From contig CAXKVV010000040.1 of the NCBI GenBank assembly GCA_964058805.1, positions 558,001 through 622,000 of the forward strand: a stretch of 64,000 bases of DNA. Direction: 5' to 3'. This DNA is from Schoenoplectus triqueter (lineage: Eukaryota > Streptophyta > Magnoliopsida > Poales > Cyperaceae). Below, one piece after another: positions 11,080 through 22,862 of this stretch. Position 1 is the stretch's first letter. The number at the start of each line of letters is the position of its first letter. The translations under genes and the position numbers were made by a program. The notes under the pieces were generated by a model, which saw only the letters and a list, made by a program, of their open reading frames with translations, ran no database searches and was not told where the DNA came from.

Positions 11080-12733
11080 ACAAATGCATTGCCTTATGAG
11101 TAAACTTTGTGATCTTGTTTTAGTTTTGATATGAGAGGAGCTTTTAGCATTTATTTTGGTACATGTAAATCCTGGAATTTTGACTTGACAAGGTAAACTC
11201 CTAATTGTGGGTCTTCGTGGTAAGTGCATTAGGTCCGAATTTGTTGGTTCTCTAAATTAACTGAAACTTTTTTTTCTTTGTTTTTTTTGTTCTCTTTCCT
11301 TCTTTCTTCGGCTTTCTTTTCTTCTCTATCAAAAGTTAGGAGCTGAAACATGTGAAGGAGAAGTAGAGGACCAGAGCGTAAATTTTGAAGAAGAGAAGTT
11401 ATTGGAAATGACTTGATCTTCATTTTGCAACGATTTGTTCTTTAATTTGAGACGAACACATTGTTCTTGATTGTATCATCCATCTTCGTTTTGGTTTCAT
11501 ATCCGGATGCGGTTGTAATTTATAGGGGAGTAGCAAATAATATTTTCTTTAGTGTGATTAGAGCATAATTGAAAAACAAGCACACATCCAGTTTGTATGC
11601 CGATGAATTTTATTTTACAAGGAGAGATTCAATTTTTATAGAAGACATTAAAAAAATATAAATATTGGAACTTTTCAATTACAACATTTTTTTGTAAAAA
11701 GAATTAGAATGGAATGTTCACAATACCATATATAATAATAATAAAAGGTGCTCACATGATTCCACTAAAATTAAAAGATTTAATCATAACACGTTTGTTC
11801 AATAAGTTCGTACTATGTTTAATTAGGTGTGATAATTGAAGTAAAATTGTAACAACAAAAAAGTTCACCGAGAATAAAATCGTTAATGTTTCCAGATATT
11901 TGAGCTATAAAATGAAAAAACAGCGAAATTTCTGAATTTAGCCATCCTTTTTTATGGCCAGAAACAGATCTTCTGCAGCGTAGCGCCGCGCTGCACACTC
12001 CCTGCGCTGTAGATTATAGAGGGGTTTTTCTGAGATTGAGTTTTCACAAATCTAAAAACAAATTGAATGGACACCATGCAGCGCAGCAGCACCACCACAT
12101 AGCCAATAATTTAGAAAGGGAAGTAAATTAGACCACTTCAACCATACTGGTCAGTTGTCACAGAATCCTACTTATCACATACACTAAGAGAACATAATCT
12201 TAGCACTGACATAAATGTGATGAAGAATTCAATGCAGCAAAAGCTTTCCCGAAACACTATAATTAGCCAACACCAACACAAACATAAAATAGCAGCATTT
12301 TAGTTAGTTCATTGTAACACCACCTGAGCTAGCTAGCACCTGCCAGTTGAGAGAAAATAGATAATTAGTAGATAATTCATAGCAAGTTTATGTCAGTAAC
12401 TCTTGATTAAAAGTATTTTTGAGCCTTCACATAGAATATACCAGCTTGATATGTTCTACATAGGATCCCACTGGCATATATAGCAGAAATTTTTGTGATG
12501 TCGAGCCATATTCTCTTGATCAAACCAATTAAGCTTTTACTATATGATATAAATAAATTAGACAAAAATGGTCTTCTTCAAAAAATTCCTTTCTTCAAAA
12601 AGAATTTTACAAAATGGTAAACTGTACACAAAACAACAGAGGGCACAAACACAAAAAAGAAACAAGTATTTGAATTCTCTATAAAAATTATCACATAATT
12701 ATATAAACTTACCTAACACATACCATTAACCTA
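11080..12733. other. Shared 3' region between convergent b561 and DRB genes
   Basis: Contains the 3' untranslated regions of both genes and AT-rich spacer. A short GC-rich stretch with GCAGCG inverted motifs lies near 11970-12020. No further ORF or RNA gene was recognised. Confidence 0.5.
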
Positions 12734-15171
12734 TCAGTCCGCTTTAACCTTCTTGGCCACCAGATCCCGTTCCCTCCTCCTAGCACGCTTCCTTGCATTC
12801 CTGCTCAGTCCCACAGCTGACTGGTTTTCCATTTTAATTTCCTCAGTCTGGCCTAATACTGTCCCTGCAGGGACTGTGCTAGACTTGACCAATGGAAGCG
12901 ACTCCTCCAGAGTACCACCACTATCCCCAACTTCTCTATCCTTTGGATTTGTGCTCACTTGGTCTAAAGTAGTATTTACTTGATCAGGATTTGGGTCAGT
13001 GTTGGGGTTAGGCATCAAACTAACATTCCAAGATGGGTTGAGTTTAACTTTGGATTGGATAGTCTGTAACATAAAACTCTTCGACTCAGGGTTCCCTGCA
13101 AAGTTTGAGGAAAAGGTTTCTAAGAATTATTGTTCATGTCATCAGAAAGTAGGTCAAAACTCAAAAGTTCATAATTAGTTGACTTTCTTCTTTTATAATG
13201 TGTGTAGCTTGCGTAAAAACAACACATAAATGTAATTCCTGAATTGCTTTTACAACTGTAATTGACTTTGGACTGACATGACAAGATATGAATGAAATTT
13301 CATGAAATTCTAGTCAACAAAAAAAATAGAAGTTTCCAGGTATGTTAAAATGGCCAAATAAGTACTTTTCTGTACCTAAAATAGAATCAATGGCAACTCG
13401 CGCAGCAGTCTGTTCAGCCTCTTTCTTACTCTTTGATAGGGATCCATAGTACATATTCCCTTCGAAAGAGACAGAGGATACATACGCCTGTAGGGGCCCA
13501 TTTTCGTGTGTATGCGTGTTGTACAGTGGTGGAACCTTGTATCCTTTCTTATCGCTATATTCTTTCAGAATTGACTTGCAAGTATTATTCTGCATTGAAC
13601 AAATATAATATGTCCTCCATGGAATTAACAAACAAAAAATGGACCATGCTAAATTATCATTATTTTTACAAAATTAAAAACCAATTCTGCATTTTTTTTG
13701 TGCAACTATGTTAAATGTTTTGGCTTTTTTGGCAGAAATGAGGAAGCATGTAGGCTGGTATTTGCAAATGGGGTGCATCAACTTTCCTAAGCAGTAAGTG
13801 CATCAATGATACTGGGCAAGGCACTAGATGAGAAGCTGATAGTATGTTATATGCTTAACAACATCCACATTATACTGCCAAACTAGTGTACAGAGCTGGC
13901 TGGTATGGAAGTGAAGGCCAATACATCCATGCAAGGTTTTCATCAAAAGAACTTCTCAAAAAGAAAAAAAAAAAGAGAAAACAAAAAAGGAAAATACTAA
14001 GGATAGTAATAAAGAAGAAGATCCAATTCTGCATCAATAAGCTATACCGGTACATGAGACACGGCGTTATCTTTAAGGTTAGGGTTTTGATTGGAGCCAA
14101 ATTCTGCACTTGCGGCTATTCCAGAGATGACTTTTTGCATAACTTCCGACATCAAGCACCTTGTTTCTGAGTTCTCTGAAATACCAAATAATGAAGTAGA
14201 AATAAAAGGATAACAATTTGAAAAGAAGTCTTAAAGCTAATGAAGCTGAGCTAAATTTGAATTGAGGTGAACTTGCTAGAATTGCAGAAGAAATTTGTAT
14301 TATTAAAATAAAAGAATTCCACGACTTGTGTACTTTTTTTTATTATTGTCTATACAAGCATAAACAATGATAGGACAAAGCATGGAAAGAACTAAAAAGA
14401 GATCGTAAGATATTTACCTAAGAGAGAAACAATGACAACATATGCAGCATTTTGCTCAGCCTCTTTCTTAGTCCTGGAAGCTGGGCCCACAAATGTATTG
14501 TTGTCAAACACAACTTCAGAGAGAAACACAGTGGAGGGCCCACAATCAGGAACTTTGGCTTTGTAGAAAGGCAATACCATATTTCCTTTCTTAACACAAT
14601 ACTCATAAAGTATGGTTTTGCAGAGTTTGGAACCCTGCAATATTTCAATGGGTACCCATTTTACTGAAATTGGAAAAGATAGATGAACAAATTATAAATA
14701 ATATTGGAAAACAACAATTTCTCATGAACCTTAGATTCTGTTGGTAAAAATATCTTTAAATAGGCTACTGTCACAGACACCATCAGAGCTGGTTCATAAC
14801 TAACATAACCACTATGGACTGTGAATAGTACATAACATACGCATTGGTGTCATTACCAGTTCAGCACCCCCATAGTAGTATAACATAATGACTATTTTCT
14901 AGGAGTAAGTTACCCTGATAAAAGAGGTTGAGGAAACCACATTGTGTGAGGCCTGACGAGAAAGGCTCTCAAATGCCAGCTTGGATATAAAATGTTCAGC
15001 ATCCTTGCGGCATTTAAAGGTTTCAGGTGCAGTGAAAGTGTGACCTGCCACATCAACAGTTGCATGGAAACACGGTGCATGGGAGAAACCTTCATTTTTA
15101 AAAGTATAGTTTGGTAGGTCAAATCCACGTGTCTGAGCATAGCGAATTAGCTTGCCTTTGAATGCATACAT
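12734..15171 (-). CDS. Double-stranded RNA-binding protein of the DRB/HYL1 class, three dsRBMs
   Basis: Coding exons, in transcript order, are 15171-14914, 14634-14418, 14175-14054 (or to 14048), 13589-13376 and 13095-12734, giving about 390 aa. Three double-stranded RNA-binding motifs occupy roughly residues 1-70, 88-159 and 200-270. Motif 1 begins MYAFKGKLIRYAQTRGF; motifs 2 and 3 both carry the conserved KKEAEQ.AA helix that contacts RNA. The C-terminal tail is unstructured with a basic NARKRARRR segment, likely a nuclear signal. In plants such proteins partner DICER-LIKE enzymes in miRNA or siRNA production. A 5' UTR intron is likely, because CTGACAG sits four bases before the start codon. 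Exon 3 has two in-phase donors six bases apart. HYL1 and DRB4 have two motifs, so this belongs to a three-motif subtype whose exact orthology I cannot assign. Confidence 0.88.
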
Positions 15172-15899
15172 TTCTGTCAGAGATTATAACAAAAATACAA
15201 TTAGACTACAACATTAGTCTAAACTCGGTATCTGCAAAAGCTTTGTTTCATTTGTTTCTACCACAATTAGGGGTTAAATACATTACAGGTTCATCGGACC
15301 AGAAATGAAGAATGTTGAGGTTTATATGCATCATTAGAGCGATATAAGCCCCTCTTCTTTTTGCCCCCTTTGTTTGGAGGCTTATCCATAGCGTGGGGAC
15401 ATTACTTGGTGAAATTCATTCGCGAGGAGATTACCTATATACCTCTGTACGAAAATATATTTCCAAAATGAATAAAAAGCATAACTATCTAGACAATAGC
15501 GGGAACAGTAAATATTTACAAAGAAGCAAGGTTTGATTTTTCATCCAGGTTTTGTTCAAGCTATGAGTCGTAAGCTTGTTGGATCCTGGATTAAAGAAGA
15601 AGGACGGTTTATAGGACAACGCAACTACAGAAATTAAGAAAGGAGAAAAGGAAATAAAGGAGCGAACTTGGAGCAGAGGACCAAAAGAAGAGAGAGTTCT
15701 ACCAGAGGCTTGGCTGGAAGAGATCGCCTCCATTGCTCTCTCTCACACAGACACAAACGCCGCCTCCCTCTTTCTACGGTTCTACCCCTCCCCCGCTCGC
15801 AGTCGCAAAGAGGAATGAGCGCGCAGTCTTGCTACAATTTCGTTTGTTTCTACTTTTTTTTTTTACTTTCTACCACGGGAAACTGGAAACAAAGGGTCG
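15172..15899 (-). promoter_or_regulatory. 5' UTR intron and promoter of the DRB gene
   Basis: This stretch holds a probable 5' UTR intron (acceptor just before 15171; a possible donor GTAGAA near 15703-15708) and a GA/CT-rich leader near 15700-15800. It ends at the hAT insertion whose target duplication starts at 15900. No reliable TATA box was identified, so the element has placed new DNA close to the promoter. Confidence 0.4.
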
Positions 15900-16521
15900 C
15901 GGTGAATTAGAGATTCGTAAACGGTACGAATCGGTTCAAATTCGGACCATAGTCCCCGTACGGTTTATAGGAATTGGTCCAAACGATCTAAATTTGAAAA
16001 AATTTAACTCATTTCAGTGTTGACTCTCGAGAGTCGGACCCCCACGGGATGGGATAGTTCACGGTTCGGTCCGTTTTTTTTATTAATTGAAAAAAATAAT
16101 AATTTATTATAAATTTTTAATGATAAATTTTAACTAATTCAAATTATTATTTTTAATTGTTTAAAAATCTAATAATACTAAAAAATTTAAAAAAATAAAA
16201 TTTCAAAAAAATATAAAAAATAATAAAAAATAAAAAATAAATTTATTAATTTTTAAATAATAATTTTCAACGAATTAATTATATATTTTTTAATAGTTTA
16301 AAAATCCAATAATACTAAAAAAATTATAAAAGTTATGAAATAAAATTTAGATAATATTGAGTTACCCTCCTCTTTTAACCCAGGTTTGGGACCGGCTATG
16401 TAAAAAGAACATAGGCGGAGTTATAATTTTTTTTTGTTAGTAATGTTCTTTAAAAAAAAATTAATAATTGAAATATTTAAAAATAGATAAAAAGATTGAA
16501 ATGGTAAGTAATATCAAACTC

Positions 16522-18220
16522 CTAGAAGTCGTTATGCATATACCATAAATCGTTATCTTGAATGTCGTATGAGCCATCAGAATCATCTTCTGGAGGGATA
16601 TCAAGGATATCGATACCATTTTTTTGAGTTTTTATGGCGGATGTTGCTGCCTCAAATGTGATATCATATTGCATGTGACTTTCAGCATCAATCCAATCTT
16701 TATTGCACACAAGTTACTCAAAAAAGGATGTTAACATCTCAAGTTGGTCTCATTCTCTCTCAGAGATAAGCAAATGAATCCACTCAGTTGAGTTATCCAA
16801 GGTTTCAGTTATAGCGTGCTTATAAGAAAAACAACGATGGAATATCCTATAGGTCGAATTCCAACGGATATCTACATCCCATGGTACTCTTAACTTGCTC
16901 AAACCTAACCGGGCACACAATGCGTTAAATTCTTATTTTCTTATATTATTTGAAAAAATATGATAAAATTATTTTTAAATTTCACAATTAATGCATTAAC
17001 ACTTTGTGTTTTTATACCCGCCTTAATGGTAAGGTGAAGAATATGACAAGCACATTTTTGATGAAACATATTATCGTCCATGATAGGGTTTAGTGATCGA
17101 GTAAAATAATCAATTGACTTATATTATTACTAGTATTATCGAATTAAATTGAAAAAAATATTTTCTAAATCTCTTTTTAAATTAAATTCTTCTAAAACAC
17201 TAATAATAGATTAATAAATAATATGTGCAGTATGCGAAAATTCCATGATATGAAAATTAATTTTTTTTATGTAAAATTTAATTTTTATCAATATAATGAG
17301 CAGTAACACAAGAGTAACCAAGACCGTGTTTACTGGCCGTTCAAATATCGAACATAATTGAAACCTTATAGTTGGCATATCCAAATATTGCTAATAAATT
17401 ATTCTTACGTTCGTTATATTGTCTTTTAATCTCGGCTATCATTTTTCTATGGTGAAATCTCTTATATAATGGTTGGTCACAACCCCAGATAATTAACTGG
17501 ACAAAACTTATGTAATTACCCATACTTATTGGTTGTTCTTTTTGTACAATATACTGGATAAACTCACTCAACATTCTTTTTTCATCGTATCTTTGGTGAG
17601 TTCTACTACCGTCAGTGTTTATAACGTTTTGGACTATACGAGGGTCTGTTTGATCTTGTGGTTCCTCATTTTTGGCCACACGTTTATCAGCATATTTTTT
17701 AAATGCACTTAGATTGTTTGCCTTAGAATATCTATAAAAAGCTTTGCAATTTTTTATCTTGCACCTTTCGCTGAGCAATACACCGCTCGTATCCTTTGTT
17801 TGTTCATAAAAACGCCACCAAGGTGCATCGTAGGAGGGGCCAACTGTCTTCCTCTTCTTTTCTGATAGTCCTGCTTCCATTGGTGATGAGGGTACACTTG
17901 AGGTTGGAGTTTCTACGGCAGAAGAGGGTGCGGTCGAAACTTGCGATGGGGATTCTTCCGTTATTTTATGGAAACTTGAGGCGTATTGAGGATGATGTGG
18001 TGTAGTAAATATAGGGGTTTGTTGAGATTGATAGTTAAGATCTTGCGGTATATAAATTGATTGAGGATGGAGTGGGAGGTTCGCATGTCGTGGATAACAT
18101 GAAGCGTTATCTTATGGATAATATTTATAAGGGGTTTGTATTATCAACTATATTTTCACCAAAAATATTCACACTCAACCGGTGCATAAAATCATCCACG
18201 GGATTAGAAGGATTTGTCAT
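16522..18220 (-). pseudogene. hAT transposase (BED-finger, RICESLEEPER-like), broken
   Basis: A start-like stretch MTNPSNPVDDFMHRLS is found at 18220 and below, followed by a stop. An open segment at 17880-17341 (179 aa) reads DAPWWRFYEQTKD and a BED-finger-like CKIKNCKAFY in which the usual spacing and histidine are disturbed. Further down, the core motif RWNSTYRIFHR is readable near 16840-16870, and CNKDWIDAE at 16710 belongs to the region after the dimerisation domain. The middle is deleted or scrambled, so no functional transposase can be made. Confidence 0.8.
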
Positions 18221-18227
18221 TTCTATA

Positions 18228-19336
18228 TGTTACACTAAACATCTTCTTTGATTTGTCGATTTGCAAAATAACCTTGAATTTTATAATTTATCTTGTTTGA
18301 GTTTTGTGCAGGGATTAAAATGCAAATACATTAGTGCACAAGAATCAAGACTAAAGATGGGATATAAGAGCTTAATCAAGACTGCATTAGGCTTAGGTTT
18401 AGTTAGACTCAAACTGGTTGAATTAGTTAAGATAAATTGAGCTTAAACAACAAAGAAAAATGCTTATGTCAGGCGAATCATTATAACGATTCAGTAATCA
18501 TTATAACGGTTCATCTCAATACTCAAAAATATTCTAAGGTAGAAAAAATTCTCATAGAAACCAAAGCATATCGTTATGTAACGATTTAGTAATTGTTGCA
18601 ATAATTTATGAAACGTATAACGATTCACTGAATCGTTATAACGTTTCAGCTCAATCAGATCCAACGGCTATTCTTTCTAAGTCGTTATAACGATTTCCAA
18701 ATCGTTATAACGGTTCAGGCCGAAAATAGTTTCTTCAGTTATTTAAGAAGATCTATTTTAAAAGGATCACCTCTCTCACTTTATAAAAATCTGATCCATC
18801 TAGAAAATCATTACTCTAGAGAGCTTACTAGTCATATACAAAGTGAGGGAGATAATTCAAGATATAGAAACACTCAATTAATCAAATTCTTGTTTAAACT
18901 CAATTTAGCTTCTTTCTATTATCCTAACTTGATCTTTCGTGATCTTCTTGTAATCAGTTTCTTGAGCTGTAGTGCTCACTTTTTTCTTAAGTGTATTGTC
19001 ACTCACTTCTTATTTTGAGTGTGTTGTCACTCTTATTAATGATAGGTTTGGCAGCTTATTTTTGTGTAAGGAACTAAGTTCTACAAGTGTAAAACTATTT
19101 TTTAGTATTTCAGCTCAACCTCTATTGTTACATCTTGTGTTCTTGTTTGATCTTTTTTTTCTTTTCTCACATTTCTTTGATTGTTATATTCTTGTGAGAA
19201 TTGAATCGAATTGAATTGTATTTCGCTACCCTTACACTTGAACACTAAGCCTCAAATCGGTTTATACATTTCTACCTTAGGTTCTTTATATTCTTGCACT
19301 ATTTTGACCTTTAATACCACTATCCTAGGGCTATCA
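18228..19336 (+). mobile_element. Solo Copia-type LTR nested in the hAT element
   Basis: The block starts TGTTACACTAAAC and ends GGGCTATCA. It is bounded by the perfect 5-bp repeat CTATA (18223-18227 and 19337-19341). The first 500 bp match the sequence at 63229-63755, confirming a repeat family. There is no internal coding region, so this is a solo LTR left by LTR-LTR recombination. The zone 18478-18720 is full of TCGTTATAACGA-type palindromes and TAACGGTTC motifs; a TATA-like TTATAAAAAT follows near 18780. It lies eight bases upstream of the hAT transposase start codon. Confidence 0.88.
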
Positions 19337-20320
19337 CTATAAAAAAAATCAAATAAATCAAATTTGATGAAAAAATAATATAAGAAAAAATATGTAGTTA
19401 AAAAAATTAACATTCTAAATAAAATTCTAACAAAAAAATCTCACATAATAATTAAGAAGTTGTTACTGTTAAGACTCTCAGGGAGTTGGAAGCAAGAAGT
19501 AAAATCTGACTCTGTCAAGACTCTCAGCAGTGAGCGGACACAGGCTGCGATTTAAGAAATGACGAATATCGAATATTATCCTTCTACCTTCTTCGATTAG
19601 TTAATTTTTTCAACAGACTAAAAATAAATTAATAATTCTAAACTATTTTTTTATTTTTTTGGAATAAGAAAATTAAATTTGAGAATTTGAGATTAAATGA
19701 AAATTTGAGAGTGTGATAGTTTGAGAAGAAAGGGAGAATAAGATTTTAATGTGTTTTGAGATGTAAATGATGGTGGTATTTATAGATATTTTTGGGAGGA
19801 GAAATTTCAGATTTTTTGATTTTTTTGATTTATTTCAAATTTATTTTAAAAAGTTAAAGAAAAGTATTTTTTTTTTGGCAGTTGGAGGGCCTAGCACTTT
19901 TTATTTAAATAAAGGGCTGTTGGATGGGATGGGAGGGTTCGGTCCGGGTCTGGGGTGGGCCGGTCCGGGTTGGGGGTCTGGTCCGGGACAGGTTGGGGTC
20001 TGTTCCACGGTCCCGTATTGTCCACGGTTCGATCCGGTTCAGTCCATGGGTCCGCACGGGACGGGTCGTCACGGTCCATTTTCGAGTGAAGGGAGAACCG
20101 ACCCACCGTTGGACCGGACCGAGACAAGGCATGGGATGGACACGGGTTCAGCCACGGTCCGGTCCGGTCCACAGTAACGGGTTGGTCCAGGACGGATTAG
20201 ACCGTCTGGTCCATTTCAAACCTCTACGGTGAATTAACTAATTCTCTGCGGTGCATTTCTAATATGTGGACTTTTTACTTAAAAGTCTAATAACATATGT
20301 TATCTACAGAATCAGTATTA

Positions 20321-20902
20321 GAGCAAATTTATTTTTACAAACGATTTAAGTAAGGGTGTGAGTTGAGTTCAACTCACACCCTTAAACCTCACCCTTAAGG
20401 ATGAGAGTAAATGATTTAAGTAAGGGTGTGAGTTCAACTCACGTCCTTAAACCTTCATTTTATCTGTCCGAATACTACCCAAAGACACAAAAAGCGTGAG
20501 TTATTTTTAATTATCTGATTACAATCATCATAGTTAAACACACTTAAGAGCGTAAGTTAAATTTTTAAATAAAAAGTTTTAAGGGTGTGAGTTGAACTCA
20601 CATCCTTTAGACGTGAATGCGCTCTGGTTGTTGCCTTTTGAATAAAAAGCTTTAATGGCGTGAGTTGAACTCACGCTCTTTAGACGTGAATGTGCTCTGA
20701 TTGTTACTTTTTAAAAGCACCGAAAGTGAAAAATGATATAAATACGGTATGTGGACTTAAGTGGCGTGAGTTGAACTCACGTTCTTTGGGCTATTTTGTT
20801 CTCTTTTTTGTTTGGACAACGGACGGGCAAAGAAAATAGCGTTTTAAGAATGTGAGTTGAACTCACACCCTTTGTTAAACTGTTTGTGAAATAAATTTGT
20901 TT
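20321..20902. mobile_element. PIF/Harbinger-like MITE containing a hairpin array
   Basis: The left end reads GAGCAAATTTATTTTTACAA and the right end, reverse-complemented, AAACAAATTTATTTCACAAA, imperfect inverted repeats of about 30 bp. A TTA trinucleotide sits outside both ends (20318-20320 and 20903-20905), the duplication expected of Tourist/Harbinger elements. The interior has no ORF and is occupied by six copies of a palindrome. The assignment to this superfamily rests on TTA only, so it is tentative. Confidence 0.6.
20351..20873. repeat. Six dispersed copies of a GTGAGTTGAACTCAC hairpin
   Basis: Near-perfect palindromes are found at about 20351-20384, 20421-20449, 20578-20610, 20651-20682, 20757-20787 and 20842-20873. 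The first has two perfect 16-base arms around a 2-base centre. The others share the core GTGAGTT(G)AACTCAC and vary in the flanking AAGGGT/ACCCTT bases. Sequence after copies 3 and 4 is duplicated (TTAGACGTGAATG...), showing growth by tandem duplication. Some arm changes look compensatory (GGCGTGAG with CTCACGCT). Confidence 0.9.
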
Positions 20903-21420
20903 TTAACCCGTCTCTGTTGATAAAATCTGTTTTTAGATAGTTTAATACAAAATCCAATTTGTAGAAGCAAGGAAAACATTTCTCCAGTACCCGCACTCAC
21001 ACCTTATTATTCCTTCGGTTTCCAATCCATCTCCATTCTCCGGTAACTGGAATATGTTGTTTTTCTAATTTTTTTTTAGCGAAGCTATTATGAACTTTCA
21101 TAATAAGTCACTAAGTTCTTTGCTACGTTTGACTTTAAAATTATATTTTAGCATTTTAAAATTTTAATTTATGTTGCTTAATCAATCCTTCATATCTTAA
21201 TCTTACGGAAAACAATTTTTAAATATTTATTTTCAGATTCTTTTTAAGATGGATTTTTAAATAATAATAAATAATAAATGTTTGCAAATGAAAATATGTC
21301 ATTTTAAAATTCAAAATAAATACTTAAAATTTTCTAAAAATATTTTTTTTATATCTAAGTGATTTAGATATGAAGAATTTGTTAAGTAATATAAATTAAA
21401 ATTTAAAGATATTAAAATAT

Positions 21421-21789
21421 GGGAAGGGATCCCTTGACAATGGGTTATCTTGACAATGAATCTTCAAATAAATATAAAAAAAAAATCTTAAAAATAGAAA
21501 AAACCTTATAGGTATGTTATTCTACTTGTAGATTGATGGTGATTAAAATTTCATACAGTTTTATTATTGTTTGTTAGTCCAACAAAGACAATATTATGCT
21601 CTTTACAACGGTTCCATTAACGGTCTTTGATGGACTATCAAACGATAATGAAATTACATGAAATTTGAATCATCATCAATCCATAAGTATAAGAACATAT
21701 TTATAAAGTTTTTTTCTATTTTTAAAATAATTTTCATATTTATTTCAAAATTCATTTCAAGAATAACCATTGCCAAGTGATTTCTTCCC
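21421..21789. mobile_element. Mutator-like foldback MITE, copy B
   Basis: The inverted ends are GGGAAGGGATCCCTTGACAA and, from the right, GGGAAGAAATCACTTGGCAA. They are flanked by a 9-bp duplication with one mismatch (TTAAAATAT at 21412-21420, CTAAAATAT at 21790-21798). The inner half is a long inverted repeat centred on a loop near 21600, with TTGATGGACTATCAAACGAT in the right arm. It is homologous to the elements at 5418 and 28743. Confidence 0.85.
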
Positions 21790-22304
21790 CTAAAATATAT
21801 TTTTGAGTTAAGTTTGTTCGTTAAAAGGCTTGATGAGCTTAAATTTATAATAACTTTGTTCTATCTTACTATCTTAAAAAAACACGTAAAAACTAAATAA
21901 TTCAGTTTGTTGAAAATAAATTACTATTAAGTTCTCCAGTTCAGTCCGATTTATTTTCTAATAACGGGATATGAATATCCCTCTTCGTTCTCCAGTTCAG
22001 TCTAAATTTTTTCGCTGATTTTAGCTCTCTGATTTCGAAAAACCAAACATCTCTCACTCGTGTCGCCTCTCTCTTCTCTAACCCGTACCTTTCTGGCTGG
22101 AAACCTCTTTCTCATCCTCTCTCACTAATTAAGCCTCCTCTTCCATTTCTTCCTCATCTTCTCTTCCGACAAAAACCCAACACACTCTCCACCTCGCTCT
22201 CCTCTCCTCTCCTCTCTGTCGCTCGTGCACTCACTCTCAGCGCTTCACCGCTCGCCACTAGCCCCTTCCTCGCGAGAACATAGAAGGCTCAAACAGACGA
22301 GAAA

Positions 22305-22559
22305 ATGACAGTAAAGGACGAGTCGGGCTCGGCGCCTCCCATTTTCTCAACCTTGTCGGTGGCTGACGTGGCAGATTTAGTGAGGCGGTATCCCGTGCCT
22401 TTCGTTTTTCTCATGTCGCTTCTCTTCTTCATGGGCGTGGAGTACACCATCCCTATGGTCCAGAGCGCCTCTCAGCCGTCGCATCCCGTGACCAAATCGT
22501 TGCATGCAGTGTTGGTTGTCAGTCCCAATCTCAACTCTGGTCTCGCTGCTCTTAACACT
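22305..22559 (+). pseudogene. First exon of a ROD1/PDCT-like cholinephosphotransferase, rest missing
   Basis: An 85-codon open exon with a good start, after a CT-rich leader (22040-22304), ending exactly at a splice donor (ACT|GTGAGT). The translation contains RRYPVPFVFLMSLLFFMGVE and SPNLNSGLAALNT, matching the N-terminal membrane region of phosphatidylcholine:diacylglycerol cholinephosphotransferase (ROD1). That ER enzyme swaps phosphocholine between PC and DAG, feeding unsaturated fatty acids to oil. The exon normally continues VFVGMQTTYI..., but no such sequence is present in the following 11 kb. The exon itself is undamaged, so it is a recent partial duplication or the 5' end of a gene whose remainder was moved. 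Confidence 0.7.
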
Positions 22560-22862
22560 GTGAGTTTATCTACTAATTAGCTCTATTTTCTTTGTATTAT
22601 ATTTTTAAGTAAAACACAAAAAGGATTTTATTCTTGTACTAATTTCCTGGAAGTTATTTATTATTGAATGGTTTTAGAAAATAAATACTCTATTGAAAAT
22701 TATCAACAGTTAATAAAATCAGTTTTCTACTGTGTACGCGGTAATGATATTTGCATTCTAATTCAAGATTTGTTCCTTAAAGAACAAAATTCAAGGTAAT
22801 TTCATACTTTTTATACAATTGTTATTGTGATTTTTAATTTTACAGAATCAGTTTTAGAATGA

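Larger units (their letters stand above)
15908..20226 (-). mobile_element. Degenerate hAT transposon (4.3 kb) with nested solo LTR
   Basis: The ends are TAGAGATTCG on the left and, reverse-complemented, TAGAGGTTTG on the right. The perfect 8-bp duplication CGGTGAAT lies at 15900-15907 and 20227-20234. Both subterminal zones are rich in GGTCCG/CGGACC-type motifs, especially 19920-20215, as expected for hAT transposase binding regions. A decayed transposase is readable on the minus strand. A complete solo Copia LTR lies at 18228-19336. The flanks at 16080-16380 hold AT-rich, partly duplicated sequence. Confidence 0.92.

Noticed and set aside
11970..12075. GC-rich GCAGCG inverted motifs suggesting a small RNA gene
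   Set aside because: Pairing is short and irregular, and no A/B boxes or snoRNA/tRNA features could be found.
19767..20232. Open frames on both strands rich in G, P and R
   Set aside because: They arise from the GGTCCG subterminal repeats of the hAT element; all frames are open because of base composition.
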